From Thiohalobacter thiocyanaticus (GTDB taxonomy: Bacteria; Pseudomonadota; Gammaproteobacteria; Thiohalobacterales; Thiohalobacteraceae), in NCBI RefSeq assembly GCF_002356355.1, contig NZ_AP018052.1:496001-560000 (forward strand): 64,000 nt of DNA. Direction: 5' to 3'. Positions within the stretch are counted from its first letter, which is position 1; each line of letters begins with the position of its first letter. The position numbers and the translations under genes are program-made. Below the pieces are notes generated by a model. That model did no database searches. It was given only the letters and a program-made list of their open reading frames with translations, and was not told the DNA's origin. Positions 47,088 through 55,689 of the stretch are shown here, piece after piece.

Positions 47088-47791
47088 TCCCCGCCGGTCA
47101 GGCGCTGTGCGCTGCGCATATCGGCCCGGCCTGCCAGCCGCCGCCGCGCCTTGTCGCGCCAGTTGGGCGCCAGGGCGGTGCAGTCGGCCAGACGCCGCCA
47201 GAGTTCGCGCTCCTCCGTGTCGCCGTAGATGGCCTGCATCGCTGCCGCAATGCTCAGGCTGTCGGGCAGGCGTTCGAGCAGATCGATACCGTCACCGACC
47301 CGCAGCGTACCCGCTTCCAGCACCCGGTAGAACCAGCCGCACCGGGCGCTGTCCTGGACCTGCCGGGCCATGCCGGCGATGTCGAAGCGTACATCCAGCT
47401 TCCAGCAGGGGCTGCGCGGCTGACTGACCTGCAGCCGGCAGCCGCCGATGCGCCCGATACGCCCGATACGATAGACATCGCCGATGTGGACATTCCGTTC
47501 ATCCATCCCGGTGCTGGAGAGGTTTTCGCCGAACCCGGGCGGGCAGAATGCGGCCGCGCGTTCCGGATACTGCGCCTGCCACCAGCGATAGTTGTCCAGG
47601 CTGTAATGCAGCAGGGCGCGTTCCGGACCGCCGTGATTGACCGGGTCGGCCTGTTCATCCCCGGCGATGCCGTCTGCGCCGATCCGGACCTCGCCGTCCA
47701 GCGGCTGCTTGGCGATGGCGCTGGCGCGGCCCCGGCCATAGTCGGGATCGATCCGGCCGGCATAAATACCCCTCAGGATGTGTATGGTCAT
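47084..47791 (-). CDS. MOSC-domain protein, YiiM-like
   Basis: The 235-residue protein carries a MOSC domain with the conserved [21 protein letters not shown] and the cysteine segment [15 protein letters not shown] proteins transfer sulfur or use molybdenum cofactor for reductase reactions such as N-hydroxylated base reduction (YiiM). The start [12 protein letters not shown] at 47791 fits the family; frame upstream of it lies in the promoter of the divergent copA gene. It could share cofactor supply with the soeA-moaA genes. Confidence 0.88.
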   Translation of the reverse strand: MTIHILRGIYAGRIDPDYGRGRASAIAKQPLDGEVRIGADGIAGDEQADPVNHGGPERALLHYSLDNYRWWQAQYPERAAAFCPPGFGENLSSTGMDERNVHIGDVYRIGRIGRIGGCRLQVSQPRSPCWKLDVRFDIAGMARQVQDSARCGWFYRVLEAGTLRVGDGIDLLERLPDSLSIAAAMQAIYGDTEERELWRRLADCTALAPNWRDKARRRLAGRADMRSAQRLTGGE

Positions 47792-47861
47792 GGTCCGGAT
47801 GCCCGGGCAGGTTGTGGTATCCTCAATCTTCGCAAAACCCATCCGTCCGCGCGAGTCCCCC

Positions 47862-50096
47862 ATGAGTGATGAATCCATACGATTGTCCGTTGCCGGCATG
47901 AGTTGCGCCGGTTGTGTGGCCGCCGTCGAGGAGGCCCTGCGCCGGGTCGAGGGCGTGCAGGAAGCAACGGTGAATTTCGTCGAGCACACCGCCCGGGTCA
48001 CCGGCACGGCGCCGCCGGAGCGCCTGGTCGAAGCGGTGCGCCAGGCCGGCTACGAGGCCGCCGAGCTGCGCGGCCTGGCCGATGAGGCGGACAAGGAGGC
48101 CATGGAGATGGCCCATTACCGCAAGCGCCTGCGCATGACCGGCGTGGCCGCGCTGCTGGCCGTGCCGCTGATGCTGGGCGAGATGGTGTTCCATGTACTG
48201 CCGCCCATCGACACGCCGGCCGGACAGGTGTTCTGGCTCATCACCGGCCTGCTCACACTCGGCGTGCTGATCTACTCCGGCGGGCATTTCTTCCGCGGCG
48301 CCTGGTCGGCCTTCCGCCACCACCAGGCCAACATGGATACCCTGATCGCGCTGGGCACGGGCAGCGCCTGGCTCTATTCCATGGTGGTGGCCCTGTTTCC
48401 CGACAGTGTGCCGGTGCTGGCGCGCCATGCCTATTTCGAGGCCGCCGTGGTCATCCTGGCGCTGATCAACCTGGGCGGGGCGCTGGAGATGCGCGCCCGC
48501 GGCAAGACCTCGGAGGCGATCAAGCGCCTGCTGGGGCTGCAGCCCAAGACCGCGCGGGTGGTGCGCGAGGGTAAGGAGATCGACGTGCCGATCGAGGAGG
48601 TCGGGCTGGAGGAGACGCTGCGGGTACGGCCCGGCGACCGCATCCCGGTCGACGGGAAGGTGATCGAGGGCGAGTCGGCGGTGGACGAGTCCATGCTCAC
48701 CGGCGAGCCGATCCCGGTGGCTAAGCAGGCCGGCGACGAGGTCATCGGCGGTACCATCAACCAGTCCGGCACCCTGCTGTTCCAGGCCAGCCGCATCGGC
48801 CGTGACATGGCGCTGGCGCGCATCATCGAACTGGTGCGCCAGGCCCAGGCCTCCAAACCGGCCATCGGCCGCCTGGCCGACCGGGTCAGCGGGGTGTTCG
48901 TGCCGGTGGTGATGATCATCGCCGTGCTCACCTTCCTGGTCTGGTACAACCTGGGCCCGTCGCCGCAGCTCAGCTATGCCCTGGTCACCGGCATCACGGT
49001 GCTGGTCATCGCCTGTCCCTGCGCGCTGGGGCTGGCCACGCCCATCTCCATCATGGTCGGCATCGGCAAGGCGGCCGAGCACGGCATCCTCATCCGCAGC
49101 GGCGACGCCCTGCAGCAGGCCGGACGCCTGACCACCCTGGTGCTGGACAAGACCGGCACGGTCACTGAGGGCCGACCGACAGTGACCGCGGTCGAGGCCG
49201 CATCCGGGAGGAATGAAAATGAGGTGCTGCGCTTGGCCGCCGCCCTGGAGGCAGGCTCCAACCATCCGCTGGCCGCCGCCATCCTGGCCGCCGCCGAGGC
49301 GCGCACGCTGGAACTGCCGAAGGCTGAAGGGTTCGAGAACCTGACCGGGAAGGGGCTGCGCGGACGAATCGGCGAGCGGGAGGTCCTGGTCGGGCAGGCC
49401 GCCTTCATGCGGGAACAGGGTGTGTCGGAAGCGGCCTGGGCCGCGCGCATCGAGGCGCTGGCCGGGCGCGGCGCTACACCCGTCTGCGTGGCCGCGGACG
49501 GCGAGTTGATCGGTCTGGTCGCTATCGAAGACCCGATCCGACCCGGCATGACCGACATCATCCGCGCCATGCACGGAATGGGATTGAAGGTGGCGCTGGT
49601 CACTGGCGACCACCGCATCACTGCGCAGGCCGTGGCCGGGCAGATCGGCATCGACGAGGTCCGGGCCGAGGTGCTGCCCGAGGGCAAGATCGACTATGTG
49701 CAGCAGCTGCAGGCGAAAGGCGAGGTGGTGGCGATGGTGGGAGACGGCATCAACGACGCCCCGGCCCTGTCCCAGGCCGACGTCGGCTTTGCCATCGGCG
49801 CCGGTACCGATGTCGCGATAGAGAGCGCCGATGTCACTCTGATGCGCGCCTCGCTTCAGGGTGTGCTCACAGCGATCCAGCTGTCGCGCGCCACGGTGCG
49901 CAACATCTGGCAGAATCTGTTCGGCGCCTTCATCTACAACAGTCTCGGTATCCCCGTCGCCGCCGGCGTGCTCTATCCGGCGCTGGGCATGCTGCTCAAT
50001 CCCATGATCGGCGGCGCGGCCATGGCGTTTTCCTCGGTCACGGTGGTGACCAACGCCAATCGGCTGCGCAGGTTCACGCCGGACAGGGTGCAATGA
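47862..50096 (+). CDS. copA: Copper-exporting P-type ATPase, CopA (CPC) type
   Basis: The 744-residue P1B-1 ATPase has one N-terminal metal domain with GMSCAGC (Cys15, Cys18), the membrane CPC site (Cys385-Pro-Cys387), the phosphorylated Asp429 in [13 protein letters not shown] and [12 protein letters not shown]. It exports cytoplasmic Cu(I). It is divergent from the MOSC gene and its stop overlaps the next small reading frame. No CueR-like operator was evident in the 70-base upstream gap. Confidence 0.96.
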   Translation: MSDESIRLSVAGMSCAGCVAAVEEALRRVEGVQEATVNFVEHTARVTGTAPPERLVEAVRQAGYEAAELRGLADEADKEAMEMAHYRKRLRMTGVAALLAVPLMLGEMVFHVLPPIDTPAGQVFWLITGLLTLGVLIYSGGHFFRGAWSAFRHHQANMDTLIALGTGSAWLYSMVVALFPDSVPVLARHAYFEAAVVILALINLGGALEMRARGKTSEAIKRLLGLQPKTARVVREGKEIDVPIEEVGLEETLRVRPGDRIPVDGKVIEGESAVDESMLTGEPIPVAKQAGDEVIGGTINQSGTLLFQASRIGRDMALARIIELVRQAQASKPAIGRLADRVSGVFVPVVMIIAVLTFLVWYNLGPSPQLSYALVTGITVLVIACPCALGLATPISIMVGIGKAAEHGILIRSGDALQQAGRLTTLVLDKTGTVTEGRPTVTAVEAASGRNENEVLRLAAALEAGSNHPLAAAILAAAEARTLELPKAEGFENLTGKGLRGRIGEREVLVGQAAFMREQGVSEAAWAARIEALAGRGATPVCVAADGELIGLVAIEDPIRPGMTDIIRAMHGMGLKVALVTGDHRITAQAVAGQIGIDEVRAEVLPEGKIDYVQQLQAKGEVVAMVGDGINDAPALSQADVGFAIGAGTDVAIESADVTLMRASLQGVLTAIQLSRATVRNIWQNLFGAFIYNSLGIPVAAGVLYPALGMLLNPMIGGAAMAFSSVTVVTNANRLRRFTPDRVQ

Positions 50097-50179
50097 TGGT
50101 CGATCTGATCGTGAATCTGGCGGGGCTCGGGCTGGTTGTGTTCATTGTCCGCTGGTTCTGGAGAAAACCGCAGGGTTGA
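50093..50179 (+). CDS. Small single-helix membrane peptide coupled to copA
   Basis: A 28-residue frame, starting ATGATGGTCGATC with the ATG overlapping the copA stop codon, encodes [20 protein letters not shown] and ends FWRKPQG. It is one transmembrane helix with a Trp/Phe-rich end. A very similar peptide is encoded at 51837 (VNLAG-GL-VF--WFW in common). The sequence looks like the N-terminal anchor of membrane-bound cupredoxins that occur beside copper ATPases, but here it stands alone. Translation is likely coupled to copA. Confidence 0.6.
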   Translation: MMVDLIVNLAGLGLVVFIVRWFWRKPQG

Positions 50180-50241
50180 GACCGGACCCGTGGCGGGCAG
50201 CATGTTGCCACTCGACCCGCCAGCCGGCGTCGGCCCAGGTA

Positions 50242-50853
50242 TTACGGTTGGCTCGAACGCCGCGGCTGAGCAGTCGGGTCTGAGTTGCGCGCGCTTCCGC
50301 ACTGCGCCGGACTGCTGCTGCACCAGCAGTCAGTGCAGCGGGCCTGTTGCGATATCTCTGGCGCCAGCATGCCGAGTAGCCTGAGACGGGCCTGGTTCAG
50401 GCTGTGAATCACCGCGCTTTTCGGCATTTCCAGGACCTGCGCTGTCTGTTCATAGGACAGTTGTTCGATATTGACCAGGGTCAAAACCTGGCATTCGACA
50501 ACAGGCAGCCGGCCGATTGCGGCCCGGGTGCTGGCGGACGTGTCCTCGTGCGTCTGCACCGGCAGCGGGTGCACAGCCGGTTCGAACCCGCATTCAGGTT
50601 CGCCAGGCGCCATGAGTTGTCTGTGCTCATGCCAGCACCTGGACAGGGAGCCGAACAGCTGCAACAGGAGTTGGCCGGGTTCATGCTGTGCCTGCCCGCT
50701 CCGGAGTTCGCGCTCGATGACCTTATCTGTCAGCCTGGTCGCCAATACCGGGTTCCGGGACCAGGCCAGGGCCATTCGATAGAGCCGGTCACGGCTGTCA
50801 TCGAGTGCCCTGCGCAGCCGCCGGTTCCTGGCGAAGCGGTTCAAGATATCCAT
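50242..50853 (-). CDS. Divergent ECF-type sigma factor with Cys-rich tail
   Basis: The 203-residue protein has the region 4 helix-turn-helix of extracytoplasmic sigma factors: RLPVVECQVLTLVNIEQLSYEQTAQVLEMPKSAVIHSLNQARLRLLGML (about residues 115-165). The N-terminal half (DSRDRLYRMALAWSRNPVLATRLTDKVI) is consistent with region 2 but poorly conserved. The C-terminus carries CTDCWCSSSPAQC, a possible metal- or redox-sensing patch. It follows a secreted DUF302 gene on the same strand after 65 bases and may be part of its transcript. Target promoters are unknown. Confidence 0.75.
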   Translation of the reverse strand: MDILNRFARNRRLRRALDDSRDRLYRMALAWSRNPVLATRLTDKVIERELRSGQAQHEPGQLLLQLFGSLSRCWHEHRQLMAPGEPECGFEPAVHPLPVQTHEDTSASTRAAIGRLPVVECQVLTLVNIEQLSYEQTAQVLEMPKSAVIHSLNQARLRLLGMLAPEISQQARCTDCWCSSSPAQCGSARNSDPTAQPRRSSQP

Positions 50854-50918
50854 TGTGCTGAGTCGCCGTGCTTCAGGGGCAGTGTCGGCAGATGCCGTGA
50901 ATCCCCTGTGAACGAAGG

Positions 50919-51437
50919 TCAGAATCCTCCGTTCCGGACCGTTTCGGCCACATCGCGCAGATCCCGGTCGAACTCTTTCAATACTGCGCGCGCGGGATCG
51001 GAGAGATGCTCTTGGCCAAGCGTATCGCCGATGAACTTCGGACGCAGGATGAGCAGCCTTACCCCGTCCTGCTCCCCGAATATGGCCGCGCGCAGCGGTG
51101 CGAACAGCTCGAAGCGTTTGTCCGATGTTGTGACCAGGTAGGCCTTGGAAAGGTTGATGAATTCAACGAGCACAATTGGTTCGGCCTCAATGCCGCGGTT
51201 TTCGAGTGCCCGCTGAACGTCAAGGATATTGACGATGGTGTAGTTGCGTCCCTCCAGGGCGGAGACGAAACTGTCCTTAACGGAGGTGATATCATCGTCC
51301 ATCGTGGCGCTGTATGCCAGCTGTGTGACCTGAATGCCTGTGCCGGGCGTTTCCTGGGCGACAGCAGTGGTGACTGTAGTTGCACCCAGCAGTGTCGCCC
51401 AAAGCAGTCGTGCCGCAGAGTCATGAATATCACGCAT
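50919..51437 (-). CDS. Secreted DUF302 protein under a sigma-54 promoter
   Basis: The 172-residue protein has a signal peptide (RLLWATLLGATTVTTAVA) and a DUF302-like core (VKDSFVSALEGRNYTIVNILDVQRALENRG, then PIVLVEFINLSKAYLVTTSDKRFELFAPLRAAIFGE). It is therefore a periplasmic relative of the cytoplasmic DUF302 protein at 44544. The ATG at 51437 gives the best signal peptide. A near-perfect sigma-54 promoter lies at 51540-51555 upstream. The gene heads a possible two-gene transcript with the sigma-factor-like gene. Confidence 0.8.
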   Translation of the reverse strand: MRDIHDSAARLLWATLLGATTVTTAVAQETPGTGIQVTQLAYSATMDDDITSVKDSFVSALEGRNYTIVNILDVQRALENRGIEAEPIVLVEFINLSKAYLVTTSDKRFELFAPLRAAIFGEQDGVRLLILRPKFIGDTLGQEHLSDPARAVLKEFDRDLRDVAETVRNGGF

Positions 51438-51539
51438 CGCTCGGCGCAATATGCGTCCACTCCTGTGGAGGGATGTCGGAAATGAGCCGGCTTCTGTCTG
51501 CACTGCGGTATGCCTCCTTCTGCGAAGTGTTTGGCTAAT

Positions 51540-51555
51540 AGCAACATCTGTGCCA
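51540..51555 (-). promoter_or_regulatory. Sigma-54 promoter of the secreted DUF302 gene
   Basis: On the minus strand the site reads TGGCACAGATGTTGCT, which fits the sigma-54 consensus TGGCAYR-N4-TTGCW completely. The distance from the -12 element to the DUF302 ATG at 51437 gives a leader of about 90 bases. The GNTTC-N5-GNAAC dyad lies upstream at 51610-51624. Confidence 0.8.
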
Positions 51556-51609
51556 GTGATGAGTGGTGCACGAATAACCCGGCTGTTCCGCCATACCGGC
51601 ACCGATCCT

Positions 51610-51624
51610 GTTTCCAGATGGAAC
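51610..51624. promoter_or_regulatory. Enhancer-like dyad GTTTC-N5-GGAAC
   Basis: GTTTCCAGATGGAAC is an inverted repeat of the GNTTC-N5-GNAAC type seen before the other sigma-54 promoters of this cluster (53528, 63054, 63089). It lies about 60-80 bases upstream of the -12/-24 element, a normal place for an NtrC-type activator site. Confidence 0.6.
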
Positions 51625-51836
51625 ATCTGCAGGCGTATGTATGTTGGTTCGGAACAGGTGAGCGGGCTTGCGGCTTCAGGTATAACGGAAGCTGACAGTT
51701 GATATGGCTGTTCTCCCTGCTTTTGAGCAACCACCATGGCTGTGACGCCAACCTTCAGGATCTGTACAAAGTCAAATCGATCACGCGCGTGTGACCGGAG
51801 TGAGGCGGTTGCGGCGGCGGGGGGGGGGGTGAAGGC

Positions 51837-51917
51837 ATGACCGACCTGCTGGTGAACCTGGCCGGTGCCGGGCTGATCGTCTTCTTCATCTGGTGGTTCT
51901 GGCTGGGCCGGGGATAG
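51837..51917 (+). CDS. Second small single-helix membrane peptide, preceded by an 11-G run
   Basis: The 26-residue frame encodes MTDLLVNLAGAGLIVFFIWW and FWLGRG. It is one transmembrane helix and is clearly related to the peptide at 50093. The frame starts seven bases after a run of eleven G (51819-51829), and GGTGAAGGC just before the ATG may serve as ribosome binding site. Slippage in the G-run could alter promoter spacing or binding-site strength. No annotated family is known to me for the free peptide. Confidence 0.5.
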   Translation: MTDLLVNLAGAGLIVFFIWWFWLGRG

Positions 51918-51954
51918 GCGGAGGCCCGGATCCTGCGTGGCCGTCAGAGGCGCA

Positions 51955-51988
51955 CAAAAAAATCCCCTTCCGGAGGACGGGAGGGGAT
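51955..51988 (-). terminator. Intrinsic terminator of the porin gene
   Basis: On the minus strand a stem (ATCCCCTCCC pairing with GGAAGGGGAT, one G-T wobble) is followed by TTTTTTT. It lies about 115 bases after the porin stop, so it ends the porin transcript. A second perfect 11-base-pair hairpin (52061-52086) lies between the porin stop and this terminator. Confidence 0.8.
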
Positions 51989-52101
51989 AAGGCAGGGAGA
52001 GGGAGGTTCGGGGTCCCACCCTGCAGAGAGCCCCACTGAGGGGCGAGGGGGTGCGGTTGCCTCCGGAACTGCAGCCAGTTCCGGAGCGCCTTGTCCGGTT
52101 C

Positions 52102-53384
52102 TCAGAAACTGAAGTCGGCCATGACCCAGAACTTGCGCGTGTCGGTGCTCTGCACCGGGTTGCGTGCGCTGTTGGTGGCGTTGTCGTCGGCCGAGTAGTC
52201 CGCGTACTTGGCGACCACCTTCAACTGCTTGCTGATCGGCTTGACCGCCAGCAGGTTCCACTCCGTGCCGTAATCATAGTCGTCGTTGTCGCTGGAGTAG
52301 TCGTGATACCTGGCGACCAGCTTGATCCCGGCGAGTTTCCCGCTGATATGCACCCGGGTGTCGACCAGGCCGTCGGGCAGGCCGTTGGGAGACAGGGCGC
52401 TGGCCAGGAACTGGTCGGCCCAGCCGTTGTGTGCATGCACCGTGGCCAGCGGCGTGGTGAGGCTGTAGGTGCCGTTGCCGCTCAACTGCTCCTGGCTTAC
52501 CTTGACCGTGATTCCGTTGAATTTCACGCCCGCGCTCAGCCAGTAGTAGTCGGCATCACGCGCCCGGCCGTCGGCGTAGTCGTCCTGTTCGGCGTATTCG
52601 GCGGTATACAGCAGCTTCAGGTCATCGTTCAGCGGATAGCCGCCGCTCAGGCGCGCGCCCAGGGTGCGGGTGGACAGGGCCTGGCTGGCCTGGTCCTCGA
52701 ATTCCAGGAAGTAGCCGTAGCCCGCCAGGTTGACGTGCGGCAGGCCGCTGTAGGCGAGGTGAACGATGTGGCTGTCCATGTCCCAGTCGTCCAGGGTCGG
52801 GTGTTCCTCGCCGAACAGCCGGTTGACATTGTCCACGTACGCATAGAACACCTCCAGCCCGGTCAGTGACTGGTTGGTCAGGCTGAACGCGTCCATGGTC
52901 ACCGAGTTCTGGCGCCAGCCGACCGGGCCCACCCAGCGTTCGTTATCGAGACTGATGTACTGACGGCCGAGTTGCAGCCGGGTGTCGGCGATGCCGGTAT
53001 AGGCCAGGATGGCCTGGTTGAGCTCGGTGGATTCCGGGTCGGGCACCAGGGGATAGCGTGCCTTGCCGTTGGTGGTGCTGTTGAACTTCTCGCTGCCCAG
53101 GCTTCTGACGTCCTCGAATTCAAGCTGACCCTCGAAACCGTTCAGATTGGCGGTGCGGTAACCCAGCCGGGTGCGCAGAGTGAAGGCGTTGGCCTCCTTG
53201 CCCAGACTCTGTTCATCGACATATTCATAACGCGGGCGAATCTACCATAGACGCTGCCGTGGGTGATTGCCTCTGTCAGGCTTGCGGCCTGCGGCTGCGG
53301 TCCGGCTGCGGCGGTGCCGGCGGCCATGAGGATGCCCGTTCCGGCCAGGGATAGCAGTCGGTGGATGTTGTTGTTATCGGCCAT
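52102..53384 (-). pseudogene. Outer membrane beta-barrel porin, broken by an apparent one-base deletion
   Basis: The frame from 52102 up to about 53241 encodes a barrel: RYEYVDEQSLGKEANAFTLRTRLGYRTANLNGFEGQLEFEDV, LQLGRQYISLDNERWVG and a C-terminal KFWVMADFSF with terminal Phe. Its N-terminal end stops at an in-frame TAG at 53242. The signal peptide and SLTEAITHGSVYGRF are in another frame starting at the ATG 53384. Restoring one base near 53234-53240 (TTCGCCCGC to TTCCGCCCGC) joins them into one about 425-residue porin of the alginate-export/OprD-like kind. It may be a real frameshift or an assembly error. A sigma-54 promoter lies upstream. Confidence 0.8.
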
Positions 53385-53448
53385 ATTGTCCATTCCTCTC
53401 GATTCGGTGTTTTCCGGTGGGGTGGTAATCGCAATCGTGACGGGCATG

Positions 53449-53464
53449 AGCAATGCCTGTGCCA
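53449..53464 (-). promoter_or_regulatory. Sigma-54 promoter of the porin gene
   Basis: On the minus strand the site reads TGGCACAGGCATTGCT, a full match to TGGCAYR-N4-TTGCW. The expected leader to the porin ATG at 53384 is about 50 bases. Confidence 0.82.
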
Positions 53465-53527
53465 GTGTGCCCAGTGGGTGAAAATGCGCGGGCCTGTGCG
53501 TGTATCGGCGGACGGCTGCAGTTCAGC

Positions 53528-53542
53528 GTTTCAGAACGAAAC
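53528..53542. promoter_or_regulatory. Enhancer-like dyad between divergent sigma-54 promoters
   Basis: GTTTCAGAACGAAAC is a perfect GTTTC/GAAAC inverted repeat about 65-80 bases from each of the two flanking sigma-54 promoters. The same pattern occurs at 51610, 63054 and 63089. Confidence 0.65.
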
Positions 53543-53608
53543 GAAAAGTTGAAACGCTCTGCTGCGGTGAAACAGGTATTTCCCGCAGTCGCGCCGTTTC
53601 ATCCCGTG

Positions 53609-53624
53609 GCATGCATGTTGCTAT
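53609..53624 (+). promoter_or_regulatory. Sigma-54 promoter of the RND efflux operon
   Basis: TGGCATGCATGTTGCT matches the sigma-54 consensus TGGCAYR-N4-TTGCW fully. The leader to the first ATG at 53678 is about 40 bases. Confidence 0.85.
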
Positions 53625-53677
53625 CGCCTGAATAGAGGTTAAGGCGTGCAACTGGGAACACGGGTCCGGGAGCGAAT

Positions 53678-54547
53678 ATGTCTGCAACAGGCTTTGTCAC
53701 ACGGGTATTGCTGCTGTTCTGGTGGATGGCGGCAGGTGTGTATGCGCACAGCGACGCCAGCGGCTTCGCCGACGAGATGTCGCGCTTCGGCGCCGGCGCT
53801 GAGGCGCAGGGACCGCGGCGCTATGCAGCACAGGTGCGGATCGACCCGCGCGAGATCGCGGGCGTGGTGCTCAAGGTCAATGCCCGCATCGTGGATTTGA
53901 ACGATCTCTACATCGGTCGACCCGTGCGCGCGGGCGAGGTGCTGGCCGAATATGAAAGCGCCGAGCTGGAAACGGTGCAGCGTTCCTACGCCGAGACCTA
54001 CGCCAACATGGAGTACATCCGCGAGATCAGCGTCACCGCCGAGGAGAAGCTGATCGAGGGCCGGATGAACCTGCAGTGGCGCGGCCTGTATCCCGAGGAC
54101 ATCGAGCGGCTCGAACAGGAGCGTGAACCGGTCAAGCGGCTGCGAGTGAAGGCGCCGCGTGACGGCTACCTGCTGGACGTCAACGTCACCGAGGGCCAGG
54201 TGGTCAATCCCGGCGCCCAGGCCGGCCTGTTCAATCTCAGCGGCACCACCCTGATGCGCATCGCCAGCGACCAGGCGGTGACGATCGACGTCGAACTGCC
54301 CCTGGAGGTCGCCGCGCGGCTCTCGACCGGCGATGCCGCCTGGCTGTATCCGTCGCCATCGTCGCCGCCGCTGGAGGCCAGTGTCTCCGAGGTGGTGCCC
54401 CTGGTGGGCGGCACGGGGTTGCGGCGCACCGTGCGGCTGGAGCCGCTGGCCAGCGCGCGCCTGCTGGGCCTGCGTGACGGCCAGCGGCTCAGCGTGTCCC
54501 TGCAGCCCGAACAGACGCAGCAGGAGGAGGCCGGACATGCGCATTGA
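53678..54547 (+). CDS. First RND periplasmic adaptor (short form)
   Basis: The 289-residue protein has a signal peptide ending near GVYAHSDASGFAD, an adaptor-type barrel-sandwich/lipoyl region (ARIVDLNDLYIGRPVRAGEVLAEYESAELETVQRSYAETYANM and VKAPRDGYLLDVNVTEGQVV) and a beta-barrel part. It ends in a His residue (GHAH). It shares the mature start AHSDASGFA with the adaptor encoded next to it (AHSDATGFA), so the two are paralogues. Its stop overlaps the second adaptor gene by 11 bases. Confidence 0.8.
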   Translation: MSATGFVTRVLLLFWWMAAGVYAHSDASGFADEMSRFGAGAEAQGPRRYAAQVRIDPREIAGVVLKVNARIVDLNDLYIGRPVRAGEVLAEYESAELETVQRSYAETYANMEYIREISVTAEEKLIEGRMNLQWRGLYPEDIERLEQEREPVKRLRVKAPRDGYLLDVNVTEGQVVNPGAQAGLFNLSGTTLMRIASDQAVTIDVELPLEVAARLSTGDAAWLYPSPSSPPLEASVSEVVPLVGGTGLRRTVRLEPLASARLLGLRDGQRLSVSLQPEQTQQEEAGHAH

Positions 54548-55676
54548 AGCCCTGATATTCGCCGTCGCCCTGACACTGCCGGGCCTGGTTCAGGCGCATT
54601 CGGACGCCACCGGCTTTGCCGAACAGGATGAGCATGAACACGCCGATCAACCGGCCGCGCCCGGCGCCATCGAGGTCGACAGCAGCCTGATCCGCGTTGC
54701 CGAGGTCGAGCGGCGCGAACTGCAGGACCGGCGCGCCGGCATCGGCACGGTGGTCACCCCGGCCAATTCCACCCACGACATCAATTCCTTCATCAGCGGC
54801 CAGGTGATCGAGATCCATGTGCGTCCGGGCAGCCGGGTGAGCGAGGGCGATCCCATCGCCCTGATCCAGAGTCCGGAGTTCGTGCTCACCCAGAAGGCCT
54901 ATGTCGCCCTGCTGGGCAACGACGAGAAGCTCGCGATCCTGGAGGGCGAGGGCCGGCTTGGCAACTACATGGAGGATGCGCGCGAGAACCTGCGCTGGTG
55001 GGGGCTGACCGAGGAGGAGATCTTCGCCCTGGAACAGACCGGCATCCCGTTGGAAGGGATCGCGGTGCGGGCGCCGAGTGACGGCCTGATCACCGAGATA
55101 CTGGTCCAGCCGGGCGAACTGCTCAACGCCGGCGACCGCAATATGGCCAACTTCGTGGTGATGGGACAGGCGCTGGCCCGCATCGTGCCGGACGCCCGCT
55201 CCCTGTGGCTGGAAACCCTGATCTTCCCCGACGCGGCCGCCGGCGTGCGGCCCGGCGACGCCCGGCTGCAGGTGCAGCTGCCGGACGGCAGCCTGATCGA
55301 GGAGGCAGTGGAGGCGGTCTCACCCTCGCTGGATCCCCAGCGCCAGCTGGTGCGGCTCATGACCCGGCTCGAGACGCGCACGGGGCTGTTTCCCGGGCAA
55401 CCGCTGCAGGTCGAACTGCTGGTGCCGCGCTGGGAAGAGACCTGGCTGCCGCGCGCGGCGCTGATGCGCCAGGGCTTCGAGTCGGTCGTATTCGTGGAAC
55501 TGGAACCCGGCCGTTATGAGCGCCGCAGCGTGGAACCGGGGCCGGCGGTGGGCGACTGGGTCCCGGTGGACGGCCTGGAGACGGGCGCCCGGGTCGTGAC
55601 CCACGGCAAGATGGCGCTGGAAGGCGCCTATCGACTGCAGCGCGCCGGTGTCCCGGCCGACGACCACCATCACTGA
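54537..55676 (+). CDS. Second RND periplasmic adaptor, heavy-metal-efflux type
   Basis: The 379-residue protein has a signal peptide (RIEALIFAVALTLPGLVQA), a His-rich acidic linker (EQDEHEHADQ), then a membrane-fusion-protein fold with ISGQVIEIHVRPGSRVSEGDPIALIQSPEF and APSDGLITEILVQPGELLNAGD, and ends DDHHH. The His patches suggest divalent metal contact. It directly follows the first adaptor and precedes the RND pump by 13 bases, so all three are one operon. Confidence 0.88.
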   Translation: MRIEALIFAVALTLPGLVQAHSDATGFAEQDEHEHADQPAAPGAIEVDSSLIRVAEVERRELQDRRAGIGTVVTPANSTHDINSFISGQVIEIHVRPGSRVSEGDPIALIQSPEFVLTQKAYVALLGNDEKLAILEGEGRLGNYMEDARENLRWWGLTEEEIFALEQTGIPLEGIAVRAPSDGLITEILVQPGELLNAGDRNMANFVVMGQALARIVPDARSLWLETLIFPDAAAGVRPGDARLQVQLPDGSLIEEAVEAVSPSLDPQRQLVRLMTRLETRTGLFPGQPLQVELLVPRWEETWLPRAALMRQGFESVVFVELEPGRYERRSVEPGPAVGDWVPVDGLETGARVVTHGKMALEGAYRLQRAGVPADDHHH

Positions 55677-55689
55677 GCGAGGAGGCAAG

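Larger units (their letters stand above)
51438..51836. other. Gene-free control region before the secreted DUF302 gene
   Basis: This 399-base region has no convincing gene. It holds a sigma-54 promoter (51540-51555), an enhancer-like dyad (51610-51624) and a run of eleven G (51819-51829). The G-run lies seven bases before the small peptide start at 51837 and may set its expression. Confidence 0.6.
53385..53677. promoter_or_regulatory. Divergent sigma-54 control region between porin and RND operon
   Basis: The 293-base gap contains a sigma-54 site pointing to the porin (53449-53464), one pointing to the RND operon (53609-53624) and inverted repeats between them. These are GTTTCAGAACGAAAC (53528-53542), within the wider dyad GCGTTTCA/TGAAACGC (53526-53533 and 53550-53557), and CTGCGG/CCGCAG (53562-53567 and 53585-53590). 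The layout suggests shared activator sites driving both genes. Confidence 0.8.

Noticed and set aside
51641-51660. Second candidate enhancer dyad near GGTTCGGAAC before the DUF302 gene
   Set aside because: The half-sites are not separated by five bases as in the other four dyads, so I did not count it.
52061-52086. Second intrinsic terminator after the porin
   Set aside because: The hairpin is perfect but has no U-run on the minus strand; the terminator at 51955-51988 is the better one.
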